From: Archivesica marissinica
Taxonomy: Eukaryota; Mollusca; Bivalvia; Venerida; Vesicomyidae
DNA length: 64,000 nt
NCBI GenBank assembly: GCA_014843695.1
Contig: CM026391.1
Coordinates: 22,475,518-22,539,517 of the forward strand
Direction: 5' to 3'
The notes beneath the pieces were generated by a model. It was not told the DNA's origin and ran no database searches. It worked only from the letters and a program-made list of their open reading frames with translations. Positions 11,319 to 23,200 of the stretch are shown here, piece by piece (position 1 is the first letter of the stretch; each line of letters starts with the position of its first letter). The position numbers and the translations under genes were made by a program.

Positions 11319-11425
11319 AAAGTGTTTGTTTATTATAGTGTCACCCCCTATTTAAAGGGCCAGCAATTACTGACTTATGAGACACCTCTTTTTATGAACA
11401 TCAGTACTTCCCGAATCCTATGCTG
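11319..11425 (+). repeat. Dispersed 105-bp repeat, copy 1
   Basis: Nearly identical to 59352-59458. Both contain GTTTATTATAGTGTCACCCC, a TTTAAAGGGCCAGC block and TTTTTATGAACATCAGTACT. The flanks differ, so it is an interspersed element of unknown class. Confidence 0.8.
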
Positions 11426-11434
11426 AATCTACAG

Positions 11435-11605
11435 TGAAACCTGTCTTAAGCAGCCAGCCAAGGGAATCCCCCAAAGTGGCTGCTTAGCACAGGTGGCTGC
11501 TTAATAGAGGTCAAATGTATAATAAAATAACATATTGGGAATTTGAAAACTGTCTGCTTAATACAGGTTGGCTGCTTAATAGAGGTGACCACTAACATAG
11601 GTTTG
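11435..11605. repeat. Dispersed repeat with TGGCTGCTTAATAGAGGT motifs
   Basis: Contains GTGAAACCTGTCTTAAGCAG and repeated GGCTGCTTA(A/G) motifs in both orientations. This layout is typical of the ends of small non-autonomous DNA elements in invertebrate genomes. A related stretch (ACTTGTTCGAAAGACCACG, then TTAAGGGACCACT) occurs near 34490-34560. I cannot name the superfamily. Confidence 0.5.
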
Positions 11606-12262
11606 AATCTATATCGAGCTGGGTTGTCATATGAGCAATCACTCTAAGAATGAAATTCTCCGAACAGAAACTAACGTAATGTCATACCCATGATCAGAAC
11701 AGAAAGACACAATGAAACTGTTAGCAAGTGTCCTGTCTAAAAGTGGTTAGAGATATGCCTAATAGTGAGCAACGCGCATTAATTTGGAACTGTCAACGAT
11801 TATGCGGCCATTTTCGACACCATGCGGGGGAAGCTGGGAAATGGTTGGTGATACAAATATGACTACAGTTCGCTACTTTTAGAACGTCAAACATGTACTT
11901 TACTCCAGTCAATATAGATATTATGGTCAAACTAATTGCACACGGTGATATTTGTCAACCATTTTAGTTTGTTTTATTTAAGCAATTTGTATCAAATATG
12001 GCTAGTTACCGTATACGCCGTTTGTGTATGTAAAGAAAGTCTAGCAAACTGAAATAGCAATGTTATGACATGCTTTTATTGCACAGAATAAATTACCCAA
12101 TATTTAGTCAGTTGTCTCTTTCTTGAACATATTTTACCAATTTTGGCCAATAGTACAGAGTGCAACCTTCAGTATCCAGAGCTTCACATATTATCATAGT
12201 CATAACTGCTAAAATAAATTCTTTTGCAATTAGTTTGCACCTAGATGCCAAGTCCAGCTATG

Positions 12263-12497
12263 TGGAAGTCGTGATAGCGCAGTGGATGCGCGTTCGCTTC
12301 AGGTGCGAAAGGTCCGGAGTTCGAGCCTCACTGGAGCCGTTACGAGTGTGCCCTTAGGCAAGGCATTTAAATTCCACATTGCCTCTTCTCTCTCCCTCGT
12401 GGCGATGGATTCCATCAGGAATGAGGTCTCGAGAGTGATTTATATAAGTTGAAATAACTTGTTTCGCAATCAAGCTAAAATAAATTTGTATAAACTA
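12263..12497 (+). mobile_element. tRNA-derived SINE, family A, copy 2
   Basis: The A-box-like AGCGCAGTGGATGCGCG and B-box-like GGAGTTCGAGCC are better preserved than in copy 1, and the body is shared along its length. The target-site duplication GTCCAGCTA lies at 12252-12260 and 12499-12507. Confidence 0.9.
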
Positions 12498-12630
12498 CGT
12501 CCAGCTACCTTGACTGGAGTACTTGTATTAGAGGCATGTGTACAACTAGTACAGCTATGTTGAGAGAGTATAACCAATCGAGGAGAAAGCATGAAGTAAA
12601 ATGACTCCCAGTCACAATATGGTTACAGAC

Positions 12631-12885
12631 AGACCTGTAGTCCAGTGGCTGTCACGTTGGACTCGTAATCCAGGGATCGATCCCCCGTCTGACCCTAATA
12701 AAATTAACAGTCTTTCAGATGGGACTTTAACCCGAGGTCTCGTGTCGGTGCTTTACACCGTGCACGTAAAAGAACCAGAGGAGACTGGAATGGGTCTCTG
12801 CCTGTAACATTTGCACTATCCTCCACAAATCTAAAGTGACTAATCTCTTCCGGAGGCATCGCATGTAGATTAGGTTGGATAGCTT
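12631..12885 (+). mobile_element. tRNA-derived SINE, family B (+)
   Basis: Head CCTGTAGTCCAGTGGCTGTC with the B-box-like GGGATCGATCCCCCGTCTGA. The body carries GTGTCGGTGCTTTACACCGT and ACGTAAAAGAACC. It is the same family as the copies at 30634, 35382, 39600, 42859 and 58197. Confidence 0.85.
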
Positions 12886-13133
12886 TGTCGAAACTCTTGG
12901 GTAATACTGGCAACGAATACAATTACAACATATTAACCTTGTTATAAATTCTGACAGTCATTGAACAAGATTCGAATTTAAAATATTGATTTATGGACAT
13001 TTGGCAGTGTCCAATTCATTAGTGTAGATAGACTATTATTATCACAATAAATGTGTATGTACATGTATCTACTATTCCAAGAAATGTGACTAAATTAGTG
13101 CTACGAAAGCTAACAGATCATTAACTTCTGCAG

Positions 13134-13212
13134 AACCAAGAGGAAATGTGTGATTTGTTCCAAGCAGCACCATTCCTGGGCACGTTACCTAAACCATTCA
13201 TTCGTGTTAAAG
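13134..13212 (+). CDS. CYFIP: CYFIP (Sra-1) exon, fifth from the end
   Basis: An acceptor (AACTTCTGCAG) precedes 26 codons plus one base, ending at the donor AAAG|GTGAGT. The peptide NQEEMCDLFQAAPFLGTLPK, then PFIRVK, aligns with the vertebrate CYFIP segment SQEEVCDLLHAAPF...YIK. The leftover G joins the AA of the next exon to make Glu, giving VKEGD as in VYIKEGE of CYFIP. CYFIP binds Rac1 and NCKAP1 within the cytoplasmic WAVE regulatory complex and controls Arp2/3 actin nucleation. The last 34 bases of this exon and its donor are the source of the 52-bp satellite that follows at once. Read-through into the intron would add GELFNRGHVT and stop at 13242. The exon's identity rests on both similarity and phase agreement. 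Confidence 0.9.
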
Positions 13213-13218
13213 GTGAGT
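13213..13218 (+). promoter_or_regulatory. Authentic 5' splice site of the CYFIP exon
   Basis: GTGAGT after AAAG. It is the first of about 260 near-identical donor-like sites, because the adjoining satellite unit includes it. Its use over the copies is inferred from the intact reading phase into the exon at 30977. Confidence 0.8.
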
Positions 13219-14732
13219 TGTTTAACCGCGGGCATGTTACCTAAACCATACATTCGTGTTAAAGGTGAGTTGTTTAACCTCGGGCATGTTACCTAAACCA
13301 TACATTCCTGTTAGAGGTGAGTTGTTTAACTTCGGGCATGTTACCTAAACCATACATTCGTGTTAAAAGTGAGTTGTTTAACTTCGGGCATGTTACCTAA
13401 ACCATACATTCCTGCTAACAGTGAGTTGTTTAACTTCGGGTATGCTACCTAAACCATACATTCGTGTTAAAGGTGAGTTGTTTAACCTTGGGCATGTTAC
13501 CTAAACCATACATTTGTATTAAAGGTGAGTTGTTTAACTTCGGGCATGTTACCTAAACCATACAATCGTGTTAAAGGTGAGTTGTTTAACCTCGGGCATG
13601 TTACCTAAACCATACATTCATGTCCCCTTCGGGCATGTTACCTAAACCATACATTCGTGTTAGAGGTGAGTTGTTTAAATTCGGGCATGTTACCTAAACC
13701 ATGCATTCGTGTTAAAAGTGAGTTGTTTAAATTCGGGCATGTTAGCTCAACCATACATTCGTGTTAAAAGTGAGTTGTTTAACCTCGGGCATGTTACCTA
13801 GACCATACATTCGTGTTAAAAGTGAGTTGTTTAAATTCGGGCATGTTACCTAAACCATACACTCGTGTTAAAAGTGAGTTGTTTAAATTCGGGAATGTTA
13901 CCTAAACCATACATTCATGCCCCCTTCGGGAATATTACCTAAACCATACATTCGTGTTAAAGGTGAGTTGTTTAGCTTCGGGCATGTTACCTAAACCATA
14001 CATTCGTGTTAAAGTTGAGTTGTTTAAATTCGGGCATGTTACCTAAACCATACATTCGTGTTAAAAGTGAGTTGTTTAAATTCGGGAATGTTACCTAAAC
14101 CATACATTCGTGTTAAAAGTGAGTTGTTTAATCTTGGGCATGTTACCTAAACCATACATTCATGTCCCCTTCGGGAATGTTACCTAAACCATACATTCGT
14201 GTTAAAGGTGAGTTGTTTAACTTCGGGCATGTTACCTAAACCATACATTCGTGTTAAAGTTGAGTTGTTTAAATTCGGGCATGTTACCTAAGCCATACAT
14301 TCGTGTTAAACGTGAGTTGTTTAAATTCGGGCATGTTACCTAAACCATACATTCGTGTTAAAGTGAGTTGTTTAACCTCGGGCATGTTACCTAAACCATA
14401 CATTCGTGTTAAAAGTGAGTTGTTTAAATTCGGACATATTACATAAACATTACATTCGTGTTAAAAGTGAGTTGTTTAACCTCGGGTATGCTACCTAAAC
14501 CACACATTCGTGCTAAAAGTGATTTGTTTAAATTCGGGCATGTTAGCTCAACCATACATTCGTGTTAAAGGTGAGTTGTTTAACCTCGGGCATGTTACCT
14601 AAACCATACATTCGTATTAAAGGTGAGTTGTTTAACCTCGGGCATGTTACCTAAACCATACATTCATGTCCCCTTCGGGCATGTTACCTAAACCATACAT
14701 TCGTGTTAAAAGTGAGTTGTTTAACCTCGGGC
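13219..14732 (+). repeat. 52-bp exon-derived satellite (T2), left block
   Basis: About 29 tandem units. Each contains a copy of the exon tail (GGCATGTTACCTAAACCATA, then CATTCGTGTTAAAG) and of the intron start (GTGAGTTGTTTAAC). The first unit is contiguous with the real exon, so the origin is visible. A shorter 37-bp variant (CATTCATGTCCCCTTCGGG) lacks the donor part and recurs at intervals. The block ends in one copy of the hAT target duplication, 14725-14732. Confidence 0.97.
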
Positions 14733-15332
14733 TGACAGGGTTGTAGGTTTCTTCCCTATAGGGAAAAAACCGTGGTTTTTTCCCGTTTTTTTCCGATACG
14801 GAAGAAATACGTTTCTTCCCAACTACTGGGAAGAAATGGAAGAAACCTCCTTTTTGTCAATTTGTTTAGTAATATATGCGCAAAATATAGATAAAATGTA
14901 TATATTATGATTAATATTGCTTCAACAATAACATCTGTTGATCAAGTCCAATTGACAGGTGTCAATTAGATTGTATAGTGAAGTCCCATAAGCTGGGTCA
15001 CACCAACCAACCTGTTATAATTACTAGCTATTGTTATATGTTTCAATTGACAGGTTATTGACTTCTAAAAGTGGCAAACATGTGATATGGCTTCATTTTT
15101 GTTCAGGTGTTTCCTATTAAAATACAATACACGACAATGGCATGCCCCTTATTAAACAACTTTTACCATGGCTTCATTTTATTCAAAGGCATCCCATTGA
15201 TTACATTTTCACTATATAACCAAGCGAGAGAAGTAATTTAAATTCAGAAACTGACAGTGCCTTTGCGTTAAACTGGGAACCATTATCACCAAGTTGACAT
15301 TTATTTTTCTCATCAGTTCTATTTAAATCATA

Positions 15333-16064
15333 ATGTATAGGGGTGGCAGACCTCGTGACACTATTTGGGAACACTTTGTTTCTGTGACAGTGGCTGGAAA
15401 AGAGTATGCTAGCCTTGCTAGGTGCAAACTTTGTGAGAACCAGCAGCTTCCTAAAGCTTGCCGTCTAAAACTCCATTATGTGAAATGCAGTGCAGCATAC
15501 CACTTACCAGCAGAAAAAGAGATCCCTGAGCAGCCTATGTCAGTAAAAAGACGGAGATCTCCATCTCCTCCACCAACCAAACGACAAGCTATCTCAATCC
15601 AACCAGACATGGATAGTTGTGTTGTGAAGACATCTCTAAACCAGAAAAATGCCATTGACTTGGAGATTGCCAAATTCTTCTACGCATGCAATATACCATT
15701 CAATGCCGCTGACCATCCACAGTACAAAAAGATGATGAGTACACTACGAGCAGGATATCAGCCACCTAACAGGAAGCAGATAGCCGGAAAACTCCTAGAC
15801 ACTGTGTATGATCAACTCCAGGATATGAAGCATGTCATTGGCGGAAAAACTGCAACTCTTGTACAAGACGGCTGGAGTAATTGCCACAACAAACCTATAA
15901 TTGCAAGTTGCCTCCAGGTTGAGAACAAATCCTATCTTTTAGATAGCCACCCTACTGGATCTATGTCAAAAACAGGGGACAATTGCAAGATGTTGTGTCA
16001 GGAGTCCATCAAAAAGGCAAGGGAAAACTACAACTGCACTGTGTGCTGCCTTACAAGAAGATGA
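15333..16064 (+). pseudogene. hAT transposase, N-terminal part
   Basis: Starts at an ATG. A BED-type zinc finger occupies about residues 9-55: TIWEHFV, then CKLC at 31-34, with H49 and C52 closing it. A basic linker (VKRRRSPSPP) follows, then the start of the RNase-H-like core with LVQDGWSN, whose D179 is probably the first catalytic aspartate. The frame runs out just after NYNCTVCC. In relatives this point is followed by a (T)DN motif carrying the second catalytic aspartate, but here sequence matching DPDLTVYGCSAHW appears a few codons later in another frame. A deletion therefore seems to have removed the DN motif and shifted the frame. The copy should be inactive. Confidence 0.88.
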
Positions 16065-16077
16065 CCCAGACCTCACT

Positions 16078-16983
16078 GTGTATGGCTGCTCTGCCCACTG
16101 GCCCAACTTACTTGGGCTGGATCTAACTTCACAGTCAGTGATGAAGCATGTTGTGGAAGTACAGAAGTATTTTCGCAACCACCATAAGCCATGTGCTTGG
16201 CTGTCTGAGTGTGCCGAAAGTAAGAAACCACAGCTCCCTGGAGAAACACGATGGAAGTCTCAACTCACCTGTTTGGACAGCTATATTGCCAACAGAACCA
16301 GCTACATGAAGATTGTTCAGGACCATGAGGATGAGATTGACCAAACCATTGCCAAAAAGATACAGGATATCAATATCTATAGGAATTCCAAGGACATGGC
16401 AGAGCTGCTTCGCCCTGTAGCAACTGCTATTGATGCTTGCCAAGCAGACTACTCCTCTCTGGCATCAGCGTGCCATACATGGCTGTCTCTTCTGGATAAT
16501 CCCAATCTTCAGTCACCAGCGCACAAGACCCTTGTCACAAAGCGGTTTAAGCAAGCAATCATACCAGAACACTTTACAGCTTACAAACTACATCCAGCAT
16601 ATCAGGGTGTTAAACTATCTGCTTGGCAATTGGAGATTGTTAATGACTTTATTATGTCCAAGAGTCCTGCCTTCATCACTGAGCTGATTGCCTTTCAAGC
16701 CAATTCCACACCATACCCTGCTGCATTTTTCAATGAGGCAGCACTTCGGATGGATCCAGTTACCTGGTGGAAAGCAGCTAAATCCAGTGGTGTAAATTCT
16801 GACTTTGTAGACTTTGTGGTATGTCTTCTACAGGCACCAGCTTCCTCAGCGTCAGTAGAGCGTATATTTTCCAACTTTGGACAGATCCACAGTAAAATTA
16901 GGAACAGACTAGGAAATCAAACTGCAGGAAAGTTAGTGTTCTGTTTCCGGCTCCTGAGAGGTGATCTTGAGATTGATTATTAA
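16078..16983 (+). pseudogene. hAT transposase, C-terminal part
   Basis: Continues the hAT transposase in a different frame from the N-terminal part. Homology starts slightly upstream (LQEDDPDLTV, from about 16045). Recognisable blocks are YGCSAHWPNLLG (2-13), GETRWKS (55-61), the helical insertion domain (about 85-200) and the dimerisation block SSASVERIFSNFG (256-268) followed by HSKIRNRL. The glutamate in SVER is in the position of the third catalytic residue of hAT enzymes. This half is otherwise intact to its natural stop, so the disabling damage is the deletion at the join. Confidence 0.9.
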
Positions 16984-17248
16984 CTGCTGTTTTTTTACAT
17001 GAACAGTGTGCTTATCTACCTGATGTGAAGACTGCTAATTGTGAGAACATTGTGCTAATGTATATATGTAAATATTATTCTCTTATAGTTGCTGACAGTG
17101 ATGCAATAACAATATCACACTTTATTCCCAGTTTCTTCCTAGTTTCTCCCATTTCTTCCGGGAAGAAAGGTGTTTCTTCCCTTTTTTCCCATGTTTCTTC
17201 CCACGGAAGGGAAGAAATACCTTTCTTCCCGGAAGAAAGCCAACCCTG

Positions 17249-20200
17249 CCTCGGGCATGTTACCTAAACCATACATTCGTGTTAAAAGTGAGTTGTTTAA
17301 ATTCGGGAATGTTACCTAAATCATACATTCGTGTTAAAAGTGAGTTGTTTAACCTCGGGCATGTTACCTAAACCATACATTCCTGTTAGAGGTGAGTTGT
17401 TTAACTTCGGGCATGTTACCTAAACCATACATTCGTGTTAAAAGTGAGTTGTTTAACTTCGGGCATGTTACCTAAACCATACATTCCTGCTAACAGCGAG
17501 TTGTTTAACTTCGGGTATGCTACCTAAACCATACATTCGTGTTAAAGGTGAGTTGTTTAACCTTGGGCATGTTACCTAAACCATACATTTGTATTAAAGG
17601 TGAGTTGTTTAACTTCGGGCATGTTACCTAAACCATACAATCGTGTTAAAGGTGAGTTGTTTAACCTCGGGCATGTTACCTAAACCATACATTCATGTCC
17701 CCTTCGGGCATGTTACCTAAACCATACATTCGTGTTAGAGGTGAGTTGTTTAAATTCGGGCATGTTACCTAAACCATGCATTCGTGTTAAAAGTGAGTTG
17801 TTTAAATTCGGGCATGTTAGCTAACCATACATTCGTGTTAAAAGTGAGTTGTTTAACCTCGGGCATGTTACCTAGACCATACATTCGTGTTAAAAGTGAG
17901 TTGTTTAAATTCGGGCATGTTACCTAAACCATACACTCGTGTTAAAAGATGTTACACCTAAACCATACACAATGAGTTGTTTAACCTCGGGCATGTTACC
18001 TAAACCATACATTCGTGTTAAAAGTGAGTTGTTTAAATTCGGGAATGTTACCTAAACCATACATTCGTGTTAAAAGTGAGTTGTTTAACCTCGGGCATGT
18101 TACCTAAACCATACATTCATGTCCCCTTCGGGAATGTTACCTAAACCATACATTCGTGTTAAAGGTGAGTTGTTTAACTTCGGGCATGTTACCTAAACCA
18201 TACATTCGTGTTAAAGTTGAGTTGTTTAAATTCGGGCATGTTACCTAAGCCATACATTCGTGTTAAACGTGAGTTGTTTAAATTCGGGCATGTTACCTAA
18301 ACCATACATTCGTGTTAAAGTGAGTTGTTTAACCTCGGGCATGTTACCTAAACCATACATTCGTGTTAAAAGTGAGTTGTTTAAATTCGGACATATTACA
18401 TAAACATTACATTCGTGTTAAAAGTGAGTTGTTTAACCTCGGGTATGCTACCTAAACCACACATTCGTGCTAAAAGTGAGTTGTTTAAATTCGGGCATGT
18501 TAGCTCAACCATACATTCGTGTTAAAGGTGAGTTGTTTAACCTCGGGCATGTTACCTAAACCATACATTCGTATTAAAGGTGAGTTGTTTAACCTCGGGC
18601 ATGTTACCTAAACCATACATTCATGTCCCCTTCGGGCATGTTACCTAAACCATACATTCGTGTTAGAGGTGAGTTGTTTAAATTCGGGCATGTTACCTAA
18701 ACCATACATTCGTGTTAAAAGTGAGTTGTTTAAATTCGGGCATGTTACCTAAACCATACATTCGTGTTAAAAGTGAGTTGTTTAACCTCGGGCATGTTAC
18801 CTAAACCATACATTCGTGTTAAAAGTGAGTTGTTTAAATTCGGGAATGTTACCTAAATCATACATTCGTGTTAAAAGTGAGTTGTTTAACCTCGGGCATG
18901 TTACCTAAACCATACATTCCTGTTAGAGGTGAGTTGTTTAACTTCGGGCATGTTACCTAAACCATACATTCGTGTTAAAAGTGAGTTGTTTAACTTCGGG
19001 CATGTTACCTAAACCATACATTCCTGCTAACAGCGAGTTGTTTAACTTCGGGTATGCTACCTAAACCATACATTCGTGTTAAAGGTGAGTTGTTTAACCT
19101 TGGGCATGTTACCTAAACCATACATTTGTATTAAAGGTGAGTTGTTTAACTTCGGGCATGTTACCTAAACCATACAATCGTGTTAAAGGTGAGTTGTTTA
19201 ACCTCGGGCATGTTACCTAAACCATACATTCATGTCCCCTTCGGGCATGTTACCTAAACCATACATTCGTGTTAGAGGTGAGTTGTTTAAATTCGGGCAT
19301 GTTACCTAAACCATGCATTCGTGTTAAAAGTGAGTTGTTTAAATTCGGGCATGTTAGCTCAACCATACATTCGTGTTAAAAGTGAGTTGTTTAACCTCGG
19401 GCATGTTACCTAGACCATACATTCGTGTTAAAAGTGAGTTGTTTAAATTCGGGCATGTTACCTAAACCATACACTCGTGTTAAAAGTGAGTTGTTTAACC
19501 TCGGGCATGTTACCTAAACCATACATTCGTGTTAAAAGTGAGTTGTTTAAATTCGGGAATGTTACCTAAATCATACATTCGTGTTAAAAGTGAGTTGTTT
19601 AACCTCGGGCATGTTACCTAAACCATACATTCATGCCCCCTTCGGGAATATTACCTAAACCATACATTCGTGTTAAAGGTGAGTTGTTTAGCTTCGGGCA
19701 TGTTACCTAAACCATACATTCGTGTTAAAGTTGAGTTGTTTAAATTCGGGCATGTTACCTAAACCATACATTCGTGTTAAAAGTGAGTTGTTTAAATTCG
19801 GGAATGTTACCTAAACCATACATTCGTGTTAAAAGTGAGTTGTTTAATCTTGGGCATGTTACCTAAACCATACATTCATGTCCCCTTCGGGAATGTTACC
19901 TAAACCATACATTCGTGTTAAAGGTGAGTTGTTTAAATTCGGGCATGTTACCTAAGCCATACATTCGTGTTAAACGTGAGTTGTTTAAATTCGGGCATGT
20001 TACCTAAACCATACATTCGTGTTAAAGTGAGTTGTTTAACCTCGGGCATGTTACCTAAACCATACATTCGTGTTAAAAGTGAGTTGTTTAAATTCGGACA
20101 TATTACATAAACATTACATTCGTGTTAAAAGTGAGTTGTTTAACCTCGGGTATGCTACCTAAACCACACATTCGTGCTAAAAGTGAGTTGTTTAAATTCG

Positions 20201-23200
20201 GGCATGTTAGCTCAACCATACATTCGTGTTAAAGGTGAGTTGTTTAACCTCGGGCATGTTACCTAAACCATACATTCGTATTAAAGGTGAGTTGTTTAAC
20301 CTCGGGCATGTTACCTAAACCATACATTCATGTCCCCTTCGGGCATGTTACCTAAACCATACATTCGTGTTAGAGGTGAGTTGTTTAAATTCGGGCATGT
20401 TACCTAAACCATACATTCGTGTTAAAAGTGAGTTGTTTAAATTCGGGCATGTTACCTAAACCATACATTCGTGTTAAAAGTGAGTTGTTTAACCTCGGGC
20501 ATGTTACCTAAACCATACATTCGTGTTAAAAGTGAGTTGTTTAAATTCGGGAATGTTACCTAAATCATACATTCGTGTTAAAAGTGAGTTGTTTAACCTC
20601 GGGCATGTTACCTAAACCATACATTCATGTCCCCTCGGGAATGTTACCTAAACCATACATTCATGTCCCCTTCGGGCATGTTACCTAAACCATACATTCG
20701 TGTTAGAGGTGAGTTGTTTAAATTCGGGCATGTTACCTAAACCATACATTCGTGTTAAAAGTGAGTTGTTTAACCTCGGGCATGTTACCTAAACCATACA
20801 TTCGTGTTAAAAGTGAGTTGTTTAAATTCGGGAATGTTACCTAAACCATACATTCGTGTTAAAAGTGAGTTGTTTAACCTCGGGCATGTTACCTAAACCA
20901 TACATTCATGTCCCCTTCGGGAATGTTACCTAAACCATACATTCGTGTTAAAGGTGAGTTGTTTAACTTCGGGCATGTTACCTAAACCATACATTCGTGT
21001 TAAAGTTGAGTTGTTTAAATTCGGGCATGTTACCTAAGCCATAAATTCGTGTTAAACGTGAGTTGTTTAAATTCGGGCATGTTACCTAAACCATACATTC
21101 GTGTTAAAGTGAGTTGTTTAACCTCGGGCATGTTACCTAAACCATACATTCGTGTTAAAGGTGAGTTGTTTAAATTCGGCATTCATTACCTAAACCAACA
21201 TTCGTGTTAAAAGTGAGTTGTTTAAATTCGGGCATGTTACTCAACCATACATTCGTGTTAAAGGTGAGTTGTTTAACCTCGGGCATGTTACCTAAACCAT
21301 ACATTCGTATTAAAGGTGAGTTGTTTAACCTCGGGCCTTCGGGCATGTTACCTAAACCATACATTCGTGTTAAAAGTGAGTTGTTTAACCTCGGGCATGT
21401 TACCTAAACCATACATTCGTGTTAAAAGTGAGTTGTTTAAATTCGGGAATGTTACCTAAATCATACATTCGTGTTAAAAGTGAGTTGTTTAACCTCGGGC
21501 ATGTTACCTAAACCATACATTCATGTCCCCTTCGGGAATGTTACCTAAACCATACATTCATGTCCCCTTCGGGCATGTTACCTAAACCATACATTCGTGT
21601 TAGAGGTGAGTTGTTTAAATTCGGGCATGTTACCTAAACCATACATTCGTGTTAAAAGTGAGTTGTTTAACCTCGGGCATGTTACCTAAACCATACATTC
21701 GTGTTAAAAGTGAGTTGTTTAAATTCGGGAATGTTACCTAAACCATACATTCGTGTTAAAAGTGAGTTGTTTAACCTCGGGCATGTTACCTAAACCATAC
21801 ATTCATGTCCCCTTCGGGAATGTTACCTAAACCATACATTCGTGTTAAAGGTGAGTTGTTTAACTTCGGGCATGTTACCTAAACCATACATTCGTGTTAA
21901 AGTTGAGTTGTTTAAATTCGGGCATGTTACCTAAGCCATAAATTCGTGTTAAACGTGAGTTGTTTAAATTCGGGCATGTTACCTAAACCATACATTCGTG
22001 TTAAAGTGAGTTGTTTAACCTCGGGCATGTTACCTAAACCATACATTCGTGTTAAAAGTGAGTTGTTTAAATTCGGACATGTTACATAAACATTACATTC
22101 GTGTTAAAAGTGAGTTGTTTAACCTCGGGTATGCTACCTAAACCACACATTCGTGTTAAAAGTGAGTTGTTTAAATTCGGGCATGTTAGCTCAACCATAC
22201 ATTCGTGTTAAAGGTGAGTTGTTTAACCTCGGGCATGTTACCTAAACCATACATTCGTATTAAAGGTGAGTTGTTTAACCTCGGGCATGTTACCTAAACC
22301 ATACATTCATGTCCCTTTCGGGCATGTTACCTAAACCATACATTCGTGTTAGAGGTGAGTTGTTTAAATTCGGGCATGTTACCTAAACCATACATTCGTG
22401 TTACAGGTGAGTTGTTTAAATTCGGGCATGTTACCTAAACCATACATTCGTGTTAAAAGTGAGTTGTTTAACCTCGGGCATGTTACCTAAACCATACATT
22501 CGTGTTAAATGTCAGTTGTTTAAATTCGGGCATGTTACCTAAACCATACATTTGTGTTAAAAGTGAGTTGTTTAACCTCGGGCATGTTACCTAAACCATA
22601 CATTCATGTCCCCTTCGGTAATGTTACCTAAACCATACATTCGTGTTAAAGGTGAGTTGTTTAACTTCGGGCATGTTACCTAAACCATACATTCGTATTA
22701 GAGGTGAGTTGTTTAACTTCGGGCATGTTACCTAAACCATACATTCGTGTTAACGTGGGTAGTTTAACTTCGAGCATGTTACCTAAACCATACACTCGTG
22801 TTAAGGTGAGTTGTTTAATTTCGAGCATGTTACCTAAACCATACACTCGTGTTAAAGGTGAGTTGTTTAACTTCGGGCATGTTACCTAAACCATTCATTC
22901 GTGTTAAAGGTGAGTTGTTTAACTTCGAGCATGTTACCTAAACCATACATTCGTGTTAAAAGTTAGTTGTTTAACCTCGGGCATGTTACCTAAACCATAC
23001 ATTCGTGTTAAAAGTGAGTTGTTTAACTTCGGGCATGTTACCTAAACCATACATTCGTGCTAAAAGTGAGTTGTTTAACTTCGGGCATGTTACCTAAACC
23101 ATACATTCATATCCCCTTCAGGCATGTTACCTAAACCATACATTCGTGTTAAAGGTGAGTTGTTTAACTTCGGGCCTGTTACCTAAACCATACATTCGTG

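Larger units (their letters stand above)
10936..12262. other. Spacer, AT-rich, holds two dispersed repeats
   Basis: No exon was recognised. Contents are the dispersed repeats listed separately at 11319 and 11435, otherwise AT-rich unique-looking sequence. It is probably CYFIP intron. Confidence 0.5.
14733..17248 (+). mobile_element. hAT transposon inserted in the satellite
   Basis: The 8-bp target duplication CCTCGGGC lies at 14725-14732 and 17249-17256, and both copies are satellite sequence. The terminal repeats start CAGGGTTG (14736) and end CAACCCTG (17248). The left end has an extra TGA before CAGGG, so one end may have lost or gained three bases. Both subterminal regions, 14750-14850 and 17140-17240, are packed with TTTCTTCCC and GGGAAGAAA motifs in both orientations, which are likely transposase-binding sites. 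Confidence 0.93.

Noticed and set aside
15476..16443. Minus-strand frames opposite the hAT transposase
   Set aside because: Shadows of the coding strand without recognisable similarity.
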